The notes below the pieces were generated by a model. The model was not told where the DNA came from. It ran no database searches and saw only the letters and a program-made list of their open reading frames with translations. From Chlorogloeopsis sp. ULAP01 (GTDB taxonomy: Bacteria > Cyanobacteriota > Cyanobacteriia > Cyanobacteriales > Nostocaceae), in the NCBI RefSeq assembly GCF_030381805.1, contig NZ_JAUDRH010000018.1, forward strand, positions 124,001-188,000: DNA of 64,000 nt, read 5' to 3'. Each line of letters starts with the position of its first letter. Position 1 is the stretch's first letter. Of the stretch, positions 59,543 to 64,000 are shown piece by piece. The position numbers and the translations under genes were made by a program.

Positions 59543-61204
59543 ATGGCAGTCCGCAGTATGGCGGAGGCAGCTCCCCCAACACCGTGGTCAAAGAATTTAG
59601 CTGAACCAAGTATTCATCCATCAGCTTTTGTGCATTCTTTTTCGCACGTAATTGGGGATGTAAAAATAGAAGCGAACGTTATCGTTGCACCAGGTACTTC
59701 AATTCGGGCAGACGAAGGAACACCATTTTTTATTGGTGAAAATACCAATCTTCAAGATGGTGTAGTAGTTCATGGCTTGGAGAAAGGCCGTGTAATCGGT
59801 GACGATCAACAAGAATACTCGGTCTGGATTGGGAGAAATAGCTGTATTACACATATGGCTCTGATTCACGGCCCTTGTTATGTAGGTGATGACTGTTTTA
59901 TCGGTTTTCGCTCTACAATCTTCAATGCCAGGGTTGGAGCGGGATGCATCGTGATGATGCACGCTTTAATTCAAGATGTAGAAATACCACCGGGCAAATA
60001 CGTGCCTTCGGGAGCCATCATTACTAATCAGCAGCAAGCTGATCGCTTGCCAGATGTGCAAGCAGAAGATAAGCAATTTGCCCACCATGTAGTTGGAATT
60101 AACCAGGCACTACGAGCAGGTTATTTATGTGCTGCTGACAGTAAGTGTATCAGAACAATTCGCAACGAATTGGAGCAAACTTATACAAGTACAGCCGTTA
60201 ATGGAATAGAAAGGAGCAGTGAGGTGTCTAGCAGTAGCTTGGGTGCGGAAACAGTAGAGCAATTGCGCTATCTGTTGGAGCAAGGATATAAAATCGGTAC
60301 AGAACACGTAGACGCACGGCGCTTCCGTACCGGTTCTTGGACTAGTTGCAAGCCAATTGAAGCTAGATCCTTAGGTGAAGCAATCTCAGCTTTAGAGACT
60401 TGTTTGGCAGATCATGCTGGTGAATATGTCCGCCTGTTTGGTATTGACAAAAACAAGCAACGTGTGCTGGAGAATATTATCCAACGTCCAGATGGCGCTG
60501 TCAAAGCACCTACTTCTTTTAAAGCTCCCACGAGTTCTAGCTATAGCAGCAATGGCAGTAGCTACAACGGTAATGGTAATGGTAGCAGCAAACTCAGTTC
60601 TGAAACCGTAGACCAAGTTCGCCAATTATTGGCAGGTGGTTATAAAATTGGTACGGAACACGTAGACGAGCGGCGCTTCCGCACTGGTTCGTGGCAAAGC
60701 TGCAAGCCAATTGAATCCCACTCTGCTAATGATGTGGTGGCGGCATTAGAAGATTGTATGGACAATCACCAAGGCGAGTATGTGCGTTTGATTGGCATAG
60801 ATCCCAAAGGTAAACGCCGCGTACTGGAAGCAATTATCCAACGCCCCAACGGCCCAGTTTCTGCATCTGGCACTCAAAAGTCATCATTTGGTGGTACAAG
60901 TACTTCCACCTATGCAACAGCTACTGCACCTGCTACTAACACCAAATTAAGTTCTGAGGTTGTAGAACAACTACAGCAACTTTTGGCGAGTGGATATAAA
61001 ATTAGCGCTGAACATGTAGATCAAAGACGCTTCCGGATGGGTTCGTGGAGTAGCTGCGGACAAATTCAAGCTACTAACATCAGAGATGCGATCGCTGCAT
61101 TAGAGGCATACCTTGCCGAATATCAAGGAGAATACGTGCGCTTAATCGGTATTGATCCCAAAGGTAAACGCCGAGTATTAGAAACGATTATTCAACGTCC
61201 GTAG
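59543..61204 (+). CDS. ccmM: Carboxysome scaffold CcmM with gamma-carbonic anhydrase domain and three SSU-like repeats
   Basis: A 553-residue protein. Residues about 15-205 are a left-handed beta-helix gamma-carbonic anhydrase with the three zinc histidines H77, H104 and H109 (QDGVVVHGLE, CITHMALIHG) and a cysteine pair C196/C202 (YLCAADSKCIR) matching the disulfide needed for activity in Thermosynechococcus CcmM. Three Rubisco small-subunit-like domains follow (about 233-316, 350-436, 467-553), each with HVDxRRFRxGSW and GEYVRL.GID motifs, which condense Rubisco. Linkers are Ser/Gly/Thr-rich. AGGAGGAATCTCGC precedes the ATG. An internal start at 60224 may give a short form. Confidence 0.96.
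   Translation: MAVRSMAEAAPPTPWSKNLAEPSIHPSAFVHSFSHVIGDVKIEANVIVAPGTSIRADEGTPFFIGENTNLQDGVVVHGLEKGRVIGDDQQEYSVWIGRNSCITHMALIHGPCYVGDDCFIGFRSTIFNARVGAGCIVMMHALIQDVEIPPGKYVPSGAIITNQQQADRLPDVQAEDKQFAHHVVGINQALRAGYLCAADSKCIRTIRNELEQTYTSTAVNGIERSSEVSSSSLGAETVEQLRYLLEQGYKIGTEHVDARRFRTGSWTSCKPIEARSLGEAISALETCLADHAGEYVRLFGIDKNKQRVLENIIQRPDGAVKAPTSFKAPTSSSYSSNGSSYNGNGNGSSKLSSETVDQVRQLLAGGYKIGTEHVDERRFRTGSWQSCKPIESHSANDVVAALEDCMDNHQGEYVRLIGIDPKGKRRVLEAIIQRPNGPVSASGTQKSSFGGTSTSTYATATAPATNTKLSSEVVEQLQQLLASGYKISAEHVDQRRFRMGSWSSCGQIQATNIRDAIAALEAYLAEYQGEYVRLIGIDPKGKRRVLETIIQRP
60211..60226 (+). promoter_or_regulatory. ccmM: Internal ribosome site and GTG start for the short CcmM form
   Basis: AAGGAG at 60211-60216 is followed after seven bases by an in-frame GTG at 60224, codon 228, just before the first SSU-like domain. 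Initiation here gives a 326-residue product with only the three SSU-like domains, equivalent to the M35 form known from Synechococcus. Confidence 0.75.
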
Positions 61205-61443
61205 GAAGGGGACAGGGTAAAGGGTACAGGGGACAGGGAAATTTAACCAATCTGTAACCTATAACCTTATAACCCTTCGGGTACTCTACCTTGAAGCCGC
61301 CTTCGGCGTCTACGCCAGTCACCACCCTTACGGGAAGCCGCCCGGAGGGCGTCTACAAAGGGGGGAACCCCCGCACGGTGCTGGACTCACCTGTAACCTT
61401 TTCATCACTCACATTTGTTCCGGCTTCCGAGGTTAAAATTTCC
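61205..61443. repeat. Repeat-filled spacer between ccmM and ccmN
   Basis: The 239-base gap holds GGACAGGG tandem strings and palindromic repeat debris (CTACCTTGAAGCCGCC, CTTACGGGAAGCCGCCCGG, GGGGGGAACCCCCGC). The ccmN frame stays open upstream to 61291 through this DNA, which would wrongly add 51 residues. Confidence 0.65.
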
Positions 61444-62133
61444 ATGTCTGTGCCGCCACTGCGCCTGAGTCATAACTTTGATGCTTACATCAGTGGCGAG
61501 GTTATTATTCATCCAAGTGCAGTTCTCGCACCTGGGGTGATACTCCAAGCGGCTCCAAACAGCAAAATTATTATTGGTTCAGGGGTTTGTATTGGTATGG
61601 GGGCAATCCTCAAAGTCCATGAAGGAACCTTAGAAGTAGAAACAGGAGCAAACTTGGGAGCCGGTTTTTTGATGGTTGGTAAAGGCAAAATTGGCGCAAA
61701 CGCTTGTATTGGTTCAGCAACAACAATTTTCAATTGTTCCGTAGAATCGGGACAAGTAGTCGCTCCTGGCTCAGTTTTGGGAGACACTAGTCGCCAAATC
61801 TCTGATTTGAATACCGTCAGCGATCGCACACAACCATCACCATCTTCCCAGAGCAACTCCACTTCTACAACTGCGGTATCGGACGAAACAGATACAGGTA
61901 ATTTGGCAAATGGCAAAGAAAGTATTCTTAATCCTGCCGTCACCACATCTAATCCCGATCCAATCCCACAACAACCAGAACCCAAAAACCAGAATACAGA
62001 AGAGCCTGGCACTGAATCTACTGTTATCGGTACTCACATCTACGGACAAGGGAGCATTCAACAGCTGTTGATTACATTATTTCCCCACAGACAATCCTTA
62101 AACAAATCAAACTCTGACGATCTATCTGAGTAA
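61444..62133 (+). CDS. ccmN: Carboxysome assembly protein CcmN
   Basis: A 229-residue adaptor that links the CcmM-Rubisco core to the shell. Residues about 5-120 are a hexapeptide-repeat beta-helix (VIIHPSAVLAPGVILQAAPN, IGSGVCIGMGAILKVHEG, GANLGAGFLMVGKGKIGANA). Residues about 125-200 are a disordered Ser/Thr/Pro-rich linker. The C-terminal amphipathic segment VIGTHIYGQGSIQQLLITLF is the encapsulation peptide that binds CcmK. The start at 61444 (MSVPPLRLSHNF) is where protein conservation begins, after the repeat-filled spacer. Confidence 0.93.
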   Translation: MSVPPLRLSHNFDAYISGEVIIHPSAVLAPGVILQAAPNSKIIIGSGVCIGMGAILKVHEGTLEVETGANLGAGFLMVGKGKIGANACIGSATTIFNCSVESGQVVAPGSVLGDTSRQISDLNTVSDRTQPSPSSQSNSTSTTAVSDETDTGNLANGKESILNPAVTTSNPDPIPQQPEPKNQNTEEPGTESTVIGTHIYGQGSIQQLLITLFPHRQSLNKSNSDDLSE

Positions 62134-62251
62134 GTGTTAATTGTAAGTTGTCACCTGTAGTAGGAAGCAGAAAGTAATAAGTATGAAGTACTTTTACTTT
62201 AAGACTTCATCGCTGCTTTCATCCTTCCTTTGAGAACCCCGGAGATTTCAC

Positions 62252-63028
62252 ATGGACGCATACAATCAACGATCTATTAGCACTGCCCAGACATCCCGTC
62301 GTCGGGATAACTTCGCAGATAGTGCTTTGGGATTAGTATCAACCCGCAGTTTTCCTGCGATCGTTGGTACGGCAGACATGATGCTCAAATCGGCGGGAGT
62401 TCACCTAATTGGCTATGAAAAAATAGGTGGCGGTCATTGTACTGCTATTATCCGGGGTAACATTGCTGATGTCCGCTTGGCAGTAGAATCTGGTGAGCAG
62501 ACTGCTAAACAATTCGATCAGTATGTTTCTAGCCTGGTAATTCCCCGACCTTTTCCCAACTTAGATGTAGTACTTCCTATTACTACCCGCCTCAGCAATT
62601 TTGCTGAGGATGGCAATTATAGCCGTTTGAGCAACCAAGCAGTAGGCTTAGTAGAAACGCGGGGTTTTCCAGCAATGGTAGGAGCTGCTGACGCGATGCT
62701 CAAAGCTGCCGATGTCCAATTAGCAGCGTATGAAAAAATCGGTGCAGGATTGTGTACAGCCATTATTCGTGGTTCCGTGGCAAATGTTGCAGTAGCAGTA
62801 GAAGCTGGGATGTACGAAGCAGAACGCATTGGAGAATTAAACGCCGTAATGGTCATTCCTCGACCATTGGATGAATTAGAACAAACCTTGCCAGTAGCCA
62901 GTTGCTGGATAGAGGAACGTCAGCCACTGAGGTTCCCATTAAATATTAAACAACCAGTTGTCGAAACTGAGTTAGTAGAATTGCCAGATTTATCTATATT
63001 ACCTGCAAAAATTACAGAAGAATCCTAG
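62252..63028 (+). CDS. ccmO: Tandem-BMC carboxysome shell protein CcmO
   Basis: A 258-residue shell protein with two BMC domains: residues about 24-112 (ALGLVSTRSFPAIVGTADMM, GYEKIGGGHCTAIIRG, PRPFPNLDVVLPI) and 127-215 (AVGLVETRGFPAMVGAADAM, AYEKIGAGLCTAIIRG, PRPLDELEQTLPV). Tandem BMC proteins form trimers that pass for hexamers. An N-terminal polar extension and a C-terminal tail with PVVETELVELPDL are typical of CcmO. It is the last gene of the ccm operon, 118 bases after ccmN, and ACCCCGGAGATTTCAC precedes its ATG. Confidence 0.94.
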   Translation: MDAYNQRSISTAQTSRRRDNFADSALGLVSTRSFPAIVGTADMMLKSAGVHLIGYEKIGGGHCTAIIRGNIADVRLAVESGEQTAKQFDQYVSSLVIPRPFPNLDVVLPITTRLSNFAEDGNYSRLSNQAVGLVETRGFPAMVGAADAMLKAADVQLAAYEKIGAGLCTAIIRGSVANVAVAVEAGMYEAERIGELNAVMVIPRPLDELEQTLPVASCWIEERQPLRFPLNIKQPVVETELVELPDLSILPAKITEES

Positions 63029-63047
63029 AAATCTAACATCGAGAAAA

Positions 63048-63086
63048 ACGTTGTACACACCTGTTAGGACGAGGTTAGTACAACGT
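63048..63086. other. ACGTTGTAC/GTACAACGT inverted repeat after ccmO
   Basis: Two exact 9-base complementary arms separated by 21 bases begin 20 bases after the ccmO stop. No T-run follows. It may stabilise the ccm mRNA 3' end or bind a regulator. Confidence 0.4.
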
Positions 63087-63415
63087 CGGTTACTATCCCC
63101 AAAAAACACCTTCAAGGTGTGCAACGTTGGCTGGAAGGCATCTTACGCTTTGCTTGTTGTCTTGATAATAACTTGTCAGTTCTATAAGTAAAATACTCAT
63201 TTTGTGATGAATTGCATAGGTATATATCTATGTATACAATTCATAACTTTTGCGTAAGTCACCCTATAGGAGTGACAAGTATTCTGTGATACTAGATTTA
63301 TAGCGGTTATAGTTTTCTAGCAATATGTGCCACTTTCTCCTTCATCCTCCCTTGTTGTAGGCTACGGTGTACACAAAAGACTTAAAATTCTTGCTTGACT
63401 CAGATAAAAGCCTTC

Positions 63416-63494
63416 GTAGGGTGCGTTAGGACTACCATCCATAACGCACCGAAAATCTAGGCTGGTGCGTTGCGCGATGCGACAACCACCCTAC
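63416..63494. repeat. GTAGGGTGCGTT inverted repeat, copy 3
   Basis: Bounded by GTAGGGTGCGTTAGG and CAACCACCCTAC with an internal ATAACGCACC and GGTGCGTTGCGC, like the copy at 29872. Confidence 0.65.
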
Positions 63495-63777
63495 AAAGCG
63501 ACAAAGTTGATTCAATCATTTGTGTGTAGACGGCAGCTTGTTGTAAGGGAGGGCAATTATTCCTCCTGCTAACAAAATCAAATTTTTCACTTCTTTGCTT
63601 TATTCAAGGCAAGAAGTAAAGTGCTGTATCAGTTTTGATCGATTCAGACAGTTGTGAGTAGGTACGAGCTAAAACCTACACCGTCAGGAGAGAAGGTGGA
63701 TTAAAGTTAAACAAGTCTTCGAGGCAAATAAGAACTGCTATATCTCGGTTAATTGCCATCAAAGAGGAGAATTAGCA

Positions 63778-64000
63778 TTGAATCAAGCAACACTACATCA
63801 GTTGAAGGTGTTTGAGGCAGCAGCGCGGCACGGTAGTTTTACTCGTGCTGCCGAAGAACTTTTTCTCACCCAACCGACCGTTTCTATGCAGATCAAACAG
63901 CTGACAAAATCGGTAGGGTTGCCATTATTTGAACAAGTGGGTAAGCGTCTGTATCTAACAGAAGCAGGGCGAGAATTATACGCTACCTGTCGCCAGATTT
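63778..64000 (+). CDS. LysR-family regulator, N-terminal part (cut by window edge)
   Basis: From TTG at 63778, after the ribosome site AGAGGAGAATTAGCA, the frame reads MNQATLHQLKVFEAAARHGS, FTRAAEELFLTQPTVSMQIK, then LPLFEQVGKRLYLTEAGREL up to the window end. This is the winged-helix DNA-binding domain of a LysR regulator. The motif combination resembles CbbR/CmpR-type regulators of inorganic carbon genes, and it lies next to the ccm operon, so control of carbon-concentrating genes is a reasonable inference. The effector domain is outside the window. Confidence 0.85.
   Translation, partial: MNQATLHQLKVFEAAARHGSFTRAAEELFLTQPTVSMQIKQLTKSVGLPLFEQVGKRLYLTEAGRELYATCRQI

Larger units (their letters stand above)
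63029..63777. other. Intergenic region between ccmO and the LysR-type gene
   Basis: About 750 bases. It carries a 9-base inverted repeat (63048-63086), the near-palindrome ACACCTTCAAGGTGT at 63107-63121 and a GTAGGGTGCGTT repeat. The final 250 bases must contain the LysR-type gene promoter. No gene is seen. Confidence 0.5.

Noticed and set aside
61291..61443. Upstream extension of ccmN
   Set aside because: It translates palindromic repeat DNA and does not resemble CcmN; the conserved protein starts at 61444.

Overview
The window comes from a filamentous, probably heterocyst-forming (Nostocales-type) cyanobacterium. The evidence is a beta-carboxysome operon (ccmK2-K1-L-M-N-O), a Rubisco activase carrying a Rubisco-small-subunit-like tail, a photosystem II D2 gene, a specialised CO2-uptake NDH-1 module, an Mo-dependent-nitrogenase C-terminal-domain protein, very many GCGATCGC (HIP1) sites, and several families of dispersed short repeats and heptanucleotide strings such as TTAGTAG typical of that group. 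No rRNA, CRISPR array, prophage or intact transposase gene is visible. One tRNA (Asn, GTT) is present.

Layout. 1-7 kb: a Crp-type regulator, a divergent pair (GAF-LuxR regulator / DUF3386 protein), a minus-strand surface-polysaccharide block (acetyltransferase and two GT2 glycosyltransferases) and cobU. 7-16 kb: RluA-type pseudouridine synthase, PaiB-like protein, rca, tmk, a cyclic-nucleotide-binding protein, holB, then the rbp-rpsU pair. 16-25 kb: a secreted zinc metalloprotease, an ABC-2 exporter pair, broken gene remnants, a stand-alone psbD, and a UPF0367 gene next to an ECF-type ATPase. 25-39 kb: accessory genes (NYN RNase, tRNA-Asn, class V aminotransferase, SDR, hydrolase, Uma2 nuclease, CPBP protease, creatininase, malic enzyme), gene remnants and mobile-looking repeats. 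39-47 kb: a carotenoid oxygenase operon with a coupled 31-residue peptide, a ChaB-like protein, a HEAT-repeat/acetyltransferase pair, a type II NADH dehydrogenase and a HAD hydrolase. 47-53 kb: DUF4278, moeA, hsp20, and hypothetical or secreted proteins. 53-64 kb: inorganic-carbon cluster, with cupB-ndhD4-ndhF4 on the minus strand divergent from the ccm operon, then the start of a LysR-type regulator cut by the window edge.

How genes work together. NdhF4-NdhD4-CupB convert CO2 to bicarbonate at the thylakoid NDH-1 complex. CcmK/L/O build the carboxysome shell, and CcmM/CcmN organise Rubisco inside it. Rca, 48 kb away, carries the same SSU-like module as CcmM, so it is expected to enter the carboxysome and reactivate Rubisco there. 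The truncated LysR regulator resembles carbon-responsive CbbR/CmpR-type proteins.

The most distinctive observations come from repeats and very small genes. A 113-bp MITE-like element occurs twice, and one copy has split the 3' end of an ATPase remnant so cleanly that the pre-insertion frame can be reconstructed. A 467-bp non-autonomous element is bounded by perfect 23-bp inverted repeats. A 147-bp repeat occurs twice almost unchanged. Short genes easily missed include a 31-residue peptide translationally coupled to a carotenoid oxygenase, a 46-residue viroplasmin-type domain protein and a 59-residue membrane protein. I found no convincing wholly new multi-gene system; the candidates are listed under findings.
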